From contig NZ_MAYF01000101.1 in assembly GCF_001684955.1 (NCBI RefSeq), positions 1-48,684 on the forward strand: a DNA stretch of 48,684 nucleotides, read 5' to 3'. The notes under the pieces are model-generated. The model made no database searches. It was not told the origin of the DNA and saw only the letters and a list, made by a program, of their open reading frames with translations. Below, one piece after another: positions 1 through 7,863 of the stretch; positions within the stretch are counted from its first letter, which is position 1; each line of letters starts with the position of its first letter. The stretch comes from Chryseobacterium contaminans. Its GTDB lineage: Bacteria; Bacteroidota; Bacteroidia; Flavobacteriales; Weeksellaceae. The translations under genes were made by a program, and so were the position numbers.

Positions 1-160
1 TCAATGGGAATCCGAAGAAATGGACAATATTGAAAAATATGTTGGTGAAACCCGCTTTAAAAACGGAAAATTCAACCTTGCCAAAGAACTTTTCAACGAA
101 CTGATTTTCTCAGAAAACTTTGAAGAATTTTTAACCCTTAAAGCATATCCTTTTATATAA
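1..160 (+). CDS. aceB: Malate synthase A, C-terminal fragment
   Basis: An open frame enters from the left edge (codons from base 2) and ends at TAA 158-160, giving about 52 residues. It contains FNLAKELFNELIFSENFEEF and ends in LTLKAYPFI, which matches the usual C-terminus of malate synthase A (an A/LF..L..S..F.EFLTLPAYPYL-like ending). Malate synthase condenses glyoxylate with acetyl-CoA to malate. The isocitrate lyase gene lies 118 bp downstream on the same strand, the expected partner of the glyoxylate shunt. Only the tail is visible, so no catalytic residues can be checked. The call rests on the terminal motif plus context. Confidence 0.85.
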   Translation, partial: QWESEEMDNIEKYVGETRFKNGKFNLAKELFNELIFSENFEEFLTLKAYPFI

Positions 161-225
161 ATTGAGAATCGGAGGCTTGAGTGTTTAGAATCTGAATTTT
201 TACATCTGTTGATAACTACCCTAAA

Positions 226-260
226 CCTCGTATCCCGCATCTCGAACCTCATAACTCAAC
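226..260 (+). repeat. Degenerate heptanucleotide tandem repeat (5 units)
   Basis: Between aceB and aceA there are five consecutive 7-base units: CCTCGTA at 226, TCCCGCA at 233, TCTCGAA at 240, CCTCATA at 247 and ACTCAAC at 254. Each fits roughly yCTCgnA. The phase holds without indels. It has no coding potential of its own. Confidence 0.6.
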
Positions 261-278
261 AAACAAAATCCAAATATT

Positions 279-1559
279 ATGAAAACAAGACAAGAACAAA
301 TCCAGGCTTTAGAGCAAGATTGGCTGACAAATCCACGCTGGAATGGTATAAAAAGACCTTATACGGCAGAAGAAGTATTGAAACTTCGTGGTTCCTACAA
401 AATTGATTATACCATTGCAACAGAAATGTCTAAGAAATTCTGGGATAAATTAAATACCCAGGATTATGTGGCTGGACTTGGGGCTTTAACAGGTAACCAG
501 GCTGTGCAGGAAGTAGATGCAGGGCTTGAAGCAATTTATCTTTCAGGATGGCAGGTGGCTGCAGATGCCAATTTATCCGGAGAAATGTATCCGGATCAGT
601 CTTTGTATCCGGCAAACTCAGTGCCTTCTGTAGTGAAAAAAATTAACAATGCTTTATTGAGAGCAGATCAGGTTCAGTCTGTAAGTGGAGCTGGCAATAA
701 AGAATATCTTGTTCCTATTATTGCAGATGCCGAAGCTGGCTTTGGAGGAAACCTGAATGCATTTGAACTGATGAAACAAATGATTGAAGCAGGTGCTGCC
801 GCTGTACACTTTGAAGATCAGCTTTCTTCAGCTAAAAAATGTGGACATTTAGGAGGAAAAGTATTGGTGCCTACGCAGGAAGCTGTTAATAAATTGATTG
901 CAGCACGTTTGGCAGCAGATGTTTTGGGGGTTCCAAGTCTTATCATTGCAAGAACAGATGCTGATGCAGCAGACTTGCTTACTTCAGATATAGATGACAG
1001 AGATAAAAAGTTCGTAACAGGAGAAAGGACTTCTGAAGGGTTTTATGTAGTTAGAAACGGAGTAGAACAAGGGATAGATCGTGGCTTGTCTTATGCACCT
1101 TATGCGGATCTGATCTGGATGGAAACTTCAAATCCGGATTTAGAACAGGCAAAAAGATTTGCAGACGGAATTCATGCACAATTTCCCGGAAAAATGCTTG
1201 CCTATAACTGTTCCCCTTCATTCAACTGGGCAGCTAAATTAAGTGTGGAGGAAATGTCTACTTTCCGTGAAGAGTTGGCGAAAATGGGCTATAAATTCCA
1301 GTTTATTACCCTGGCTGGATTCCATGCTTTGAATACAGCAATGTTTGAATTGGCTTTAGCGTATAAAGAAAGAGGGATGGCCGGATATTCAGAACTTCAG
1401 GAACGTGAATTTGCTTTGCAGGAAAAAGGATTCAGAGCGGTAAAACATCAGTCTTTTGTAGGAACAGGCTACTTTGATGAAGTTCAGAATATTGTTACCA
1501 ACGGATCTTCTGCTACTGTAGCGATGAAGGATTCTACAGAAACAGCACAGTTCCATTAA
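279..1559 (+). CDS. aceA: Isocitrate lyase
   Basis: 426 residues, the normal length for the bacterial class. It cleaves isocitrate to succinate and glyoxylate in the cytoplasm, as the first step of the glyoxylate shunt. The signature KKCGH is present at residues 186-190, with catalytic Cys188. The metal/substrate region ADAEAGFGG is at about 150-157, and [11 protein letters not shown] and the TLAGFHALN segment are also conserved. The ATG at 279 follows AAATATT and no Shine-Dalgarno sequence, as is normal in this phylum. It lies 118 bp after the malate synthase end, so the two are probably co-transcribed, and a hairpin terminator follows at 1591. This layout fits growth on acetate or fatty acids. 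Confidence 0.97.
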   Translation: MKTRQEQIQALEQDWLTNPRWNGIKRPYTAEEVLKLRGSYKIDYTIATEMSKKFWDKLNTQDYVAGLGALTGNQAVQEVDAGLEAIYLSGWQVAADANLSGEMYPDQSLYPANSVPSVVKKINNALLRADQVQSVSGAGNKEYLVPIIADAEAGFGGNLNAFELMKQMIEAGAAAVHFEDQLSSAKKCGHLGGKVLVPTQEAVNKLIAARLAADVLGVPSLIIARTDADAADLLTSDIDDRDKKFVTGERTSEGFYVVRNGVEQGIDRGLSYAPYADLIWMETSNPDLEQAKRFADGIHAQFPGKMLAYNCSPSFNWAAKLSVEEMSTFREELAKMGYKFQFITLAGFHALNTAMFELALAYKERGMAGYSELQEREFALQEKGFRAVKHQSFVGTGYFDEVQNIVTNGSSATVAMKDSTETAQFH

Positions 1560-1590
1560 AATTCAGTTTTTTGCATTATACATATTTTCG

Positions 1591-1625
1591 AAGCTCTCTC
1601 CGTTTTTTGGAGGGAGCTTTATGTC
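1591..1625 (+). terminator. Rho-independent terminator after aceA
   Basis: An 11-bp stem (1591-1601 with 1609-1619, one G·U pair) with a T-rich loop, followed by TTT. It sits 31 bp after the aceA stop. Confidence 0.7.
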
Positions 1626-1699
1626 AATGAGAATTGTTATGAAAAAAATGGGTACTATCGTTGTTTATAACAATATTTATATCTAAAAAAACAGAATGA

Positions 1700-1727
1700 T
1701 TGTAAATGAAAAATTATATTATATTTG
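1700..1727 (+). promoter_or_regulatory. Bacteroidetes-type promoter for the OmpH gene
   Basis: TTG at 1700-1702, a 17-bp spacer and TATATTTG at 1720-1727, which fits TTG-N17-TAnnTTTG. It predicts a leader of about 40 nt before the ATG at 1772. Confidence 0.7.
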
Positions 1728-1771
1728 GGCACTGAAAAAAAGTGAATTTTCAAAAAAAATTATATATCATA

Positions 1772-2341
1772 ATGAAACTAATTAAATTATTTTTTATTGC
1801 AGCTGGGTTAACTTTAACTGCGAATGCTGTAACTGCTCAACAGAAAATCGGAAGCGTAAATACGGCAGATATTTTTGATAATATGGCTGATGTAAAAGCA
1901 GCCGGTGATGCTGTTGATAACCTTACGAAATCTAAACAAACTGAAATTGATAAAGTTATCAATGAATATCAGACTAAATTAAAAGCAGCACAGGAAAAAG
2001 AAAAAACATTAACTACAGCTAATAAAGATGCTGTAACTAAAGAGTTGGTTGCTGCACAGACAGAATTGGATAATCTGGGTAAAAAAATAGAAGATGCAAG
2101 AGCGCAGGCTGCTAAGGAAATTTCTAATAAACAAAACGAATTGTTTACTCCAATACAGCAAAAAGTAAAGGATGCTATTTATGCAGTGTCTAAAGAAAAA
2201 GGTCTGAACTATGTATTTGATATTTCAGCGCGAGGTTCAAATCTTATTTACACTGAAGGAGGAGAGGATATTACTGAAGTGGTAAAAGCAAAACTAGGTG
2301 CTTCTGCTTCTAAGCCGGCAGTAGGAAAAGCTAAAAAATAA
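1772..2341 (+). CDS. OmpH/Skp family periplasmic chaperone
   Basis: 189 residues. Residues 1-22 are a Sec signal peptide (MKLIKLFF core, cleavage near VTAQ), followed by KIGSVNTADIFDNM, the typical OmpH/Skp start. The middle (about 45-125) is charged and Lys/Glu/Ala-rich with heptad character, as expected for the long coiled-coil arms that hold unfolded outer-membrane proteins. The C-terminal part VKDAIYAVSKEKGLNYVFDIS is the conserved body strand region. An in-frame GTG exists at 1742, but ATG 1772 begins exactly at the signal peptide and lies downstream of a good promoter, so it is preferred. It is monocistronic, with a terminator at 2364. Confidence 0.92.
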   Translation: MKLIKLFFIAAGLTLTANAVTAQQKIGSVNTADIFDNMADVKAAGDAVDNLTKSKQTEIDKVINEYQTKLKAAQEKEKTLTTANKDAVTKELVAAQTELDNLGKKIEDARAQAAKEISNKQNELFTPIQQKVKDAIYAVSKEKGLNYVFDISARGSNLIYTEGGEDITEVVKAKLGASASKPAVGKAKK

Positions 2342-2363
2342 TTTCAATCTATTGAATATTGCA

Positions 2364-2398
2364 AAACGGAATCAGATCAGTCTGGTTCCGTTTTTTTA
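2364..2398 (+). terminator. Terminator after OmpH gene
   Basis: A 13-bp stem (2364-2376 with 2381-2393, one G·U pair) and a run of T's directly downstream. Confidence 0.8.
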
Positions 2399-2454
2399 TA
2401 CACTAAATATGAATTTTGTAGAGAGAATCATGGGAAACCTTTTATTTTAAATCC

Positions 2455-2462
2455 TAAATTTG
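2455..2462 (+). promoter_or_regulatory. -7 box for the thioesterase gene
   Basis: TAAATTTG at 2455-2462, 17 bp before ATG 2480. No convincing -33 TTG at the standard distance. Confidence 0.45.
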
Positions 2463-2479
2463 AGTAAAATTTCAATGAG

Positions 2480-2878
2480 ATGAGTTTAGTGTATGAAAAA
2501 CAGATCAAAATAACAGAACAGCATATCGATCAGAATAACCATGTCAATAACGTGCAATATGTACATTGGGTAGAAGAAGTAGCCGCTGAACATTGGGATC
2601 TTTTAAAACATAAAACAGAGTATGAGAATGATGTGTGGATGCTTCTGGATCATCATATCCGTTATAAAAAGCAGGTATATCTTAATGATGTAATCACTGT
2701 GAAAACTTATCCACAGGATCCGGAAGGCGCTAAACAGCCGAGAAAAGTAGAGTTTTATTGCAATGATGAACTGGTAGTGGATTCAAGTACGCTTTGGATT
2801 CTGTTTGATACGGAAGCGAAGAAGATAAAGCGGTTGGAAAATGATTGGCTGGAGAGATTAGTCTTGAAAATTGATTAG
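2480..2878 (+). CDS. Acyl-CoA thioesterase, hotdog fold (4HBT type)
   Basis: 132 residues, a single hotdog domain. The hallmark sequence is at about 16-37: DQNNHVNNVQYVHWVEEVAAEHW. The D/N-x-N-x-HVNN-x-x-Y pattern is that of 4-hydroxybenzoyl-CoA thioesterase-like and FatA-like enzymes. The later segment IRYKKQVYLNDVITVKTYP is the usual second strand region. It probably hydrolyses an acyl-CoA or acyl-ACP; the substrate cannot be read from sequence. It is a separate unit between a terminator and the queD-like gene, which has its own promoter. Confidence 0.88.
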   Translation: MSLVYEKQIKITEQHIDQNNHVNNVQYVHWVEEVAAEHWDLLKHKTEYENDVWMLLDHHIRYKKQVYLNDVITVKTYPQDPEGAKQPRKVEFYCNDELVVDSSTLWILFDTEAKKIKRLENDWLERLVLKID

Positions 2879-2918
2879 AACTTAATTTGGTAATCATTGT
2901 AATAGAAACAGTCTTTTC

Positions 2919-2946
2919 TTTGTTAAGCGGTTTTGTCATATCTTTG
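2919..2946 (+). promoter_or_regulatory. Promoter for queD-like gene, leaderless geometry
   Basis: TTTG at 2919-2922, a 16-bp spacer and TATCTTTG at 2939-2946. The ATG at 2951 starts 4 bases after the -7 box, so the transcript should begin at or next to the start codon. Confidence 0.65.
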
Positions 2947-2950
2947 CACT

Positions 2951-3397
2951 ATGATACGTATTACAAAAATTTTTACATTCGAAACAGCCCACGTACTGTA
3001 CAACTACGATGGGAAATGTAAAAATATGCATGGACATTCCTATAAGCTGTTTGTAACAGTAAAAGGGAAACCGATTAATGATATTGATAACCCTAAAAAC
3101 GGGATGGTAGTGGATTTCGGAGATATCAAAAGTATCGTAAAATCTGAGATCGTAGACGTTTGGGATCATGCAGTGCTTTTAAATGCACTCACTCCCCATA
3201 AAGAATTGGGCGATGATCTTGAACAGAAAGGCCATAAAGTAATCTATTGCAGCTTCCAGCCAACCTGTGAAAATATGCTGTATGCTATTGCAGCCAAAAT
3301 AAAATCAAGACTTCCGGAAGGAATTTCTCTCGCCTATCTTAAACTTCATGAGACGGAAAATTCTTATGGAGAATGGTTTGCAGAAGACAATCAATAA
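2951..3397 (+). CDS. queD: 6-carboxytetrahydropterin synthase / 6-pyruvoyl-tetrahydropterin synthase family
   Basis: 148 residues from ATG 2951. An upstream in-frame TTG at 2933 lies inside the promoter and is rejected. It shows the zinc site of the PTPS/QueD fold: a first His in FETAHVLYNYDGKC, then MHGHSYKL (CKNMHGHSY, with Cys and the HxH pair). It also has the glutamate motif LHETENSYGEW near the C-terminus and the WDHAVLLN segment. QueD converts dihydroneopterin triphosphate to 6-carboxy-tetrahydropterin in queuosine synthesis. The PTPS paralogue reaction cannot be fully excluded. The lpxH gene follows after 24 bp. Confidence 0.88.
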   Translation: MIRITKIFTFETAHVLYNYDGKCKNMHGHSYKLFVTVKGKPINDIDNPKNGMVVDFGDIKSIVKSEIVDVWDHAVLLNALTPHKELGDDLEQKGHKVIYCSFQPTCENMLYAIAAKIKSRLPEGISLAYLKLHETENSYGEWFAEDNQ

Positions 3398-3421
3398 TAA
3401 TTATCCCATAAAGCTCACAAG

Positions 3422-4192
3422 GTGTTAAAAACAAAAATTAATTTAGAACCTGGAAAAAAAGTATACTTTGCTTCAGATCAGCATTTCGGTGCGCCTACTC
3501 CTAAAGAAAGTAAGGTACGTGAAGAAAGATTTATACGATGGATGGATCAGATCAAAGAAGATGCACAGGTTTTATTTTTAATGGGTGACCTTTTTGACTT
3601 CTGGCATGAATGGAAACATGTAGTGCCCAAAGGATACGTTCGTGTTTTAGGGAAAATTGCAGAACTCAAAGACAGAGGAATTCATATTTATTTCTTTGTG
3701 GGAAACCATGATCTTTGGATGAAAGATTATCTTGAAGAAGAAATTGGCTGTACCGTTTTTTATCAGAAACAGTATTTTGAAATGGGTGGGAAGCAGTTTC
3801 TGTTGGCTCATGGAGACGGACTTGGCCCTGGTGACAAAGGATACAAAAGAATGAAAAAAGTCTTTACCAATCCGATAGCACAATGGTTTTTCAAATGGCT
3901 GCATCCGGATATAGCGATGAAAGTGGCATTATATCTTTCTCAGAAAAATAAAATGATTTCAGGAGAAGAAGACAAAGCATTCTTAGGAGAAGATAAAGAG
4001 TTTCTTATCATTTACTCTAAAGATAAGCTCAAAAACCAGAAGATTGATTATTTTGTATATGGGCATCGCCATCTTCCTATGGTATTGGATTTAGGTCAAA
4101 ATTCAAAATACATCAACTTGGGAGACTGGATTTCCTATTTTACCTATGGCGTTTTTGAAAAAGATTTTGAACTGAAGACTTTCGAGAAATAA
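3422..4192 (+). CDS. lpxH: UDP-2,3-diacylglucosamine diphosphatase (LpxH-type)
   Basis: 256 residues, a calcineurin-like metallophosphoesterase. The motif blocks are in order: ASDQHFG (about 17-23), MGDLFDFWHEW (about 58-68), VGNHDLWM (about 92-99), LLAHGDGLG (about 128-136) and VYGHRHLP. The DLFDFWHEW and GNHDLW forms are typical of LpxH/LpxG-like lipid A enzymes, which hydrolyse UDP-2,3-diacylglucosamine to lipid X at the inner membrane. The start is GTG at 3422. No ATG lies between the previous stop and the first conserved strand, so the non-ATG start is likely. It probably shares a transcript with the queD-like gene. Confidence 0.87.
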   Translation: MLKTKINLEPGKKVYFASDQHFGAPTPKESKVREERFIRWMDQIKEDAQVLFLMGDLFDFWHEWKHVVPKGYVRVLGKIAELKDRGIHIYFFVGNHDLWMKDYLEEEIGCTVFYQKQYFEMGGKQFLLAHGDGLGPGDKGYKRMKKVFTNPIAQWFFKWLHPDIAMKVALYLSQKNKMISGEEDKAFLGEDKEFLIIYSKDKLKNQKIDYFVYGHRHLPMVLDLGQNSKYINLGDWISYFTYGVFEKDFELKTFEK

Positions 4193-4200
4193 ACAAAAAA

Positions 4201-4254
4201 ATTACCCCTAAAAAGAGGTAATTTGAGAATGAGTGGGGGACTCATTCTGTTTTT
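4201..4254 (+). terminator. Tandem hairpins ending in a T run after lpxH
   Basis: First hairpin 4201-4206/4217-4222 (ATTACC/GGTAAT). A second and stronger one is 4226-4234/4240-4248 (9 bp), followed by GTTTTT. The second is the likely terminator. Confidence 0.7.
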
Positions 4255-4370
4255 AATCCATATTCCGTTTAAGTACTTGCAAGAAGTTTACCAAAGTCAT
4301 ATTCTGATATTAAAAAAACATTAAATAAAAATATTTTATTCAAATAATTACTTTAATCAAAGGTAATAAG

Positions 4371-5378
4371 ATGATTGAAAAAATTATGGAACCGAAAAAA
4401 ATATTCAACATACAAACCGAACAGGATTTCCTGGATGCATCATTGAAAACATTTCGTTATCAGTATGAAAATGTTGAGATATACAGGAAATTTGTAGACT
4501 TTTTAAATATCAGTCCGGATGAGGTAAACGACTTGTCTAAGATCCCTTTCCTGCCCATTGAAATGTTTAAGAATCATCAGATTCTGGATAAAAATGTGAC
4601 TGCGGACTTATTTTTTCAGAGCTCCGGTACTACACAGATGAATCTTTCCAAACACTTCATTGCCAATACGAATTTGTATGAAGAAAGTATTTACAAAAGC
4701 TTTGAACAATTCATCGGGAAACCGGAGGATTTTATTTTCCTTGGATTATTGCCAAGTTATCTGGAAAGACAGAATTCGTCTTTGATCTATATGGTAGATT
4801 ATCTGATGAAAAAATCGGCAAAACCTGAAAACGGATATTTCCTTTACAATCATTCTGATCTTTTCAATCTTTTAAATCAGCTGCAGGATAAAAAAGTAAT
4901 TCTTTTCGGAGTTTCCTTTGCTTTATTAGACTTCTTAGACTATTGTCATTCCGAGAGAAACGAGGAATCGCTAAGTATTCTTGAAAATCTAATCGTTATC
5001 GAAACTGGAGGGATGAAAGGAAGAAAAGAGGAGATGACAAAAGATGAACTGTTGAAAATTTTACAGGAAGGCTTCAAAACAGATAAGATTTATTCAGAAT
5101 ATTCAATGACGGAACTGTTATCTCAGGCCTATTCTCTTGGAAACAATGAATATCAATGCCCTAATTGGATGAGAATCAAAATCAGGAATGCAGAAGATCC
5201 TTTCTCTTATGAAAAAGAAGGCAGAACAGGAGCAATTAATATCATTGATTTGGCTAATACTCATTCCTGCTCTTTTATCGCCACTCAGGATCTTGGAAAA
5301 ATAATAGGCGATAAGTTTCAGGTGCTGGGAAGAATAGATCACTCTGATATAAGAGGCTGTAGCCTGTTGGTGAGTTAA
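4371..5378 (+). CDS. LuxE/PaaK-family acyl-protein synthetase-like protein
   Basis: 335 residues, matching the LuxE domain. The conserved PFLPIEMFKNHQIL is at about 59-72. An SSGTT nucleotide-binding loop occurs at about 84-88 (FFQSSGTTQMN). IETGGMKGR follows at about 211-219, and EYSMTELLSQAYS at about 244-256 is the region that in LuxE/PaaK enzymes binds the adenylate. The family activates carboxylic acids as adenylates and transfers the acyl group; no partner gene is adjacent, so the substrate is unknown. ATG 4371 is used, with ATG 4386 (MEPKKIF) an equally possible start. Residues 191-201 (YCHSERNEESL) come from an inserted dispersed repeat. Confidence 0.82.
   Translation: MIEKIMEPKKIFNIQTEQDFLDASLKTFRYQYENVEIYRKFVDFLNISPDEVNDLSKIPFLPIEMFKNHQILDKNVTADLFFQSSGTTQMNLSKHFIANTNLYEESIYKSFEQFIGKPEDFIFLGLLPSYLERQNSSLIYMVDYLMKKSAKPENGYFLYNHSDLFNLLNQLQDKKVILFGVSFALLDFLDYCHSERNEESLSILENLIVIETGGMKGRKEEMTKDELLKILQEGFKTDKIYSEYSMTELLSQAYSLGNNEYQCPNWMRIKIRNAEDPFSYEKEGRTGAINIIDLANTHSCSFIATQDLGKIIGDKFQVLGRIDHSDIRGCSLLVS
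4941..4972 (+). repeat. Dispersed palindromic repeat inserted in a coding region
   Basis: The sequence around 4944-4969 contains TGTCATTCCGAG and CGAGGAATCG, the two arms of the TCATTCCGA...GAGGAATC element that is widely dispersed in Bacteroidetes and other genomes. The arms GATTCCTCG and CGAGAGAAAC form an imperfect hairpin. It is read through in frame as CHSERNEESL, the familiar translation of this element. Confidence 0.7.
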
Positions 5379-5454
5379 ATAAGGTCTGTTTCGATGTGGT
5401 TTTTGAAGACTGTCTCGTATTTCAATCTGAAAATCTCTACCTAAACTTAAAATT

Positions 5455-6000
5455 ATGCTTAAAATAGAAGAACTTGTTCACGCATACATCCATACCCAAT
5501 GCGATTTTGAAAAAGAACTCGTACTCACTAACTATTTCCAGGCTGATTGGGAAGCAGATATTCTCATCATTGATGCAGAAGGAATCAGTCATGAGATTGA
5601 GATCAAGCTTTCAAAAAGTGACTTTAAAAATGACTTCAAAAAATCATATATCAATAAAGATACAGGTGAAAGATTTCTGAAGCATGATAAAATTTCCTGT
5701 GGAGATTATGTCTGTAATGCTTTCAGTTTCCTGTTGCCAATGGGAATGGTAGATTCCAGTCTTATCCCTGAACATTGCGGAATCATCGAGTTTTATCATA
5801 ATGCAGATACATGGGACACAGAATTCTATCTTATCCGTCCACCCAAAAAGCTTCATGAAGATTCTTACTGGAAACTGAATGATAAAGACCTTTTCATCCG
5901 GAAAATGGCTCTCAATCTGCTTCAGCGTAAAATGGAGATCAAAGGAAAGCATGAAGAACTTATTTTCAAAAATCCTTTCGATCTTAAAAATAAAAAGTAA
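5455..6000 (+). CDS. Hypothetical protein with PD-(D/E)XK nuclease-like core (MmcB-like)
   Basis: 181 residues, no signal peptide or membrane segment. Residues 32-51 (from WEADILII to HEIEIK) give Asp35 in a hydrophobic strand and Glu49-Ile-Lys51 in the next. That is the spacing of the PD-(D/E)XK nuclease core as in MmcB-like DNA-repair proteins. The middle SFLLPMGMVDSSLIPEHCGI resembles the strand-plus-'Pxgl' segment of that group. The C-terminus is helical and Lys-rich. The function is an inference; it could be an inactive family member. It stands 76 bp after the LuxE-like gene, on the same strand, before a bidirectional terminator. Confidence 0.6.
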   Translation: MLKIEELVHAYIHTQCDFEKELVLTNYFQADWEADILIIDAEGISHEIEIKLSKSDFKNDFKKSYINKDTGERFLKHDKISCGDYVCNAFSFLLPMGMVDSSLIPEHCGIIEFYHNADTWDTEFYLIRPPKKLHEDSYWKLNDKDLFIRKMALNLLQRKMEIKGKHEELIFKNPFDLKNKK

Positions 6001-6064
6001 ATTCTCAATCCTTTCATTCTAAATAGAAGTAAACAGATAATAATATAAATGCGTTGATAGGATC

Positions 6065-6120
6065 AAACCTAACCCTGTTAGGTTTATATAGCTCATTCAC
6101 TTCATCAGCGACGAAGTCGC
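6065..6120 (+). repeat. Two perfect hairpins in the intergenic region
   Basis: A 9-bp perfect stem AAACCTAAC/GTTAGGTTT (6065-6073 with 6077-6085, 3-base loop) is followed by a 5-bp stem GCGAC/GTCGC (6108-6112 with 6116-6120, GAA loop). There is no T run after either. They lie between the putative nuclease gene and the terminator at 6196 and look like a composite dispersed intergenic element. There is nothing else in 6001-6195. Confidence 0.45.
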
Positions 6121-6195
6121 ACTTCTTTTGCCTCCTAAAAATAATGCATCTCATCATAAAACTTTGCGTTTAAAAAAACAGCCTTATAAAAGCAA

Positions 6196-6221
6196 AAAAT
6201 CCTGTCTGATGACAGGATTTT
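6196..6221. terminator. Bidirectional terminator (5455 gene / aqpZ)
   Basis: An 11-bp perfect stem, AAAATCCTGTC at 6196-6206 with its complement at 6211-6221 and loop TGAT. A-rich 5' and T-rich 3' flanks let it serve both converging genes. Confidence 0.8.
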
Positions 6222-6248
6222 ATAATTATGTATTTGTTCTGAAATTAA

Positions 6249-6968
6249 TTAGTCAGCTACTTCCGCTGTATCTCTCTGAAGTAAGAACTTGTAGATCAAC
6301 CCACCTACAATTCCACCAAGTATTGGAGCTACCCAGAACAGCCAAAGCTGTGACATCGCCAATCCGCCTGTGAAAACAGCCTGTGAAAGAGATCTTGCAG
6401 GGTTTACAGAAGTATTTGTGATAGGAATAGAGATCAGGTGAATCAAAGTAAGGGCAAGACCAATAGCGATTCCTGCAAACTTACCATTTGCCCATTTATC
6501 TGTAGCTCCCATAATAACGATAAGGAAGAAAGCCGTTAATAAAAACTCAGCCAGGAATGCCGCTCCCATGCTGAAGGCTTTTCCATTGTACACTGCTTCT
6601 CCATAGAAATTGGTAGCAAATGCTCCAGGTGCTGAGAAGTCTACAACTCCGGCTCCGTTAAGAATCGTATACAGACATCCTGCTGCAACAATAGCTCCAA
6701 GACACTGTGCCACAATATAAGGAATAAGGTCTTTTGCAGAAAATCTTCCACCTGCTAAAAGCCCGAAAGAAACTGCCGGATTGAAGTGACCACCAGAAAT
6801 ATGACCTACGGCATATGCCATCGTAAGAACAGTAAGACCGAAGGCCAGCGCAACCCCTAAAAGTCCGATGCCGATATCAGGAACACCTGCAGCAAAAACT
6901 GCACTTCCACAACCTCCGAAAACAAGCCAAAATGTGCCGAAAAATTCAGCAAAAAGTTTTTTTATCAT
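6249..6968 (-). CDS. aqpZ: Aquaporin Z, water channel
   Basis: 239 residues from the ATG at 6966-6968 ([14 protein letters not shown]). An upstream in-frame start at 6995 lies within the promoter and is rejected. It has six membrane segments and two half-helix NPA boxes, GHFNPAVS and [19 protein letters not shown] and [27 protein letters not shown] are nearly identical to the enterobacterial AqpZ. The selectivity filter residues Phe (helix 1), His (in [10 protein letters not shown]), Thr and Arg (NPARS) are visible, which points to a water-specific channel and not a glycerol facilitator. It is monocistronic. Confidence 0.95.
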   Translation of the reverse strand: MIKKLFAEFFGTFWLVFGGCGSAVFAAGVPDIGIGLLGVALAFGLTVLTMAYAVGHISGGHFNPAVSFGLLAGGRFSAKDLIPYIVAQCLGAIVAAGCLYTILNGAGVVDFSAPGAFATNFYGEAVYNGKAFSMGAAFLAEFLLTAFFLIVIMGATDKWANGKFAGIAIGLALTLIHLISIPITNTSVNPARSLSQAVFTGGLAMSQLWLFWVAPILGGIVGGLIYKFLLQRDTAEVAD

Positions 6969-6992
6969 ATTGTTTATTTTTAAAATGTAACT

Positions 6993-7000
6993 CAAATGTA
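6993..7000 (-). promoter_or_regulatory. -7 box for aqpZ
   Basis: CAAATGTA on the plus strand reads TACATTTG on the minus strand, 24 bp before the ATG. The -33 element is weak. Confidence 0.45.
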
Positions 7001-7185
7001 GAATTTATATCTTAAAGTAAAAAGTTAAAACTGAAAAAATATTTCAAAATTAGAGGAACAAAAATTGCAAATTCATCAAATTGGTTTGATGTTTGTTTGG
7101 GATTTATTAGGATACTGTTATGGTTGTTGTTCAATGAGCTAACATAATTGTTTTATCCTTCCTTAGTAATTTAAAGTGGTGGTTA

Positions 7186-7806
7186 ATGAGAAAGTTTCTT
7201 TGTGTGGTCTTTGTACCTTTTATGTATAGTTTACATTATTCGCAGGCGGCAAAAAAAGTCCTTCCCTGTTATGATCTTACAACTGTTTTAAAGGTTGAGC
7301 CTACTGCTCTTTATAAGCCGCACCTTGATGCCTCCAAAAGTTTTGGGGTACAATTACTAAAAGACTCTAAAACCGTACAAAAGTATATTAATAAAGGGAA
7401 GTTTCATAAAATCAAGAAATCCGGAAAAGGATATCAGGTTCAGAAGCTTGATTATAGTAAAGCTTATATGGTTTCCAAAGCAAAAACCACGCTGGAGAAT
7501 ATTGGCTCAAAATTCAGTAAAGCTACAAAAGGGGCTACATTTACCGTTTCATCCATTACCCGTACATTGGAAGACCAGTGCAGGTTAAGAAGGGTGAATT
7601 CTAATGCATCATTGGGAATAAGCTCTCACAATTATGGAAATTCTTTTGATATTTCTTATATAAGATTCAATAATGTTCTCAAATATAATCCTAAAATGGA
7701 AGTGGCTTTGGAAAAAGTTTTAAAGCATTATGCAGATGCTGGTAGAATTTATTACATAAAAGAAAGGCAACAAAGCTGTTATCATATTACAGTGCGTAAC
7801 TATTAA
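7186..7806 (+). CDS. DUF5715 family secreted protein with M15-peptidase-like metal site
   Basis: 206 residues. Residues 1-19 form a signal peptide. The C-terminal half has SSITRTLEDQ (123-131), then SSHNYGNSFD (146-155), which fits the SxHxxGxxxD zinc motif of M15/VanY D,D-carboxypeptidases with His148 and Asp155. A final His200 in CYHITV could be the third ligand. This suggests a periplasmic peptidoglycan D,D-peptidase or a relative of it. The family is recognised from the SSHNYG.SFDISYIRFN block; the activity is an inference. It is transcribed alone or with the next gene (57 bp apart). Confidence 0.75.
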   Translation: MRKFLCVVFVPFMYSLHYSQAAKKVLPCYDLTTVLKVEPTALYKPHLDASKSFGVQLLKDSKTVQKYINKGKFHKIKKSGKGYQVQKLDYSKAYMVSKAKTTLENIGSKFSKATKGATFTVSSITRTLEDQCRLRRVNSNASLGISSHNYGNSFDISYIRFNNVLKYNPKMEVALEKVLKHYADAGRIYYIKERQQSCYHITVRNY

Positions 7807-7863
7807 TTAAATTCCTACTTGCACAGCATGTTTAGTTTGTATAATTTTATACAACTAAAAACC

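Noticed and set aside
1633..1674. ATTGTTAT/ATAACAAT inverted repeat before the OmpH gene
   Set aside because: 8-bp arms 26 bp apart in AT-rich DNA can easily arise by chance, and no T run follows.
6128..6373. 81-codon plus-strand open frame
   Set aside because: It runs through the bidirectional terminator and antisense into aqpZ; no protein features.
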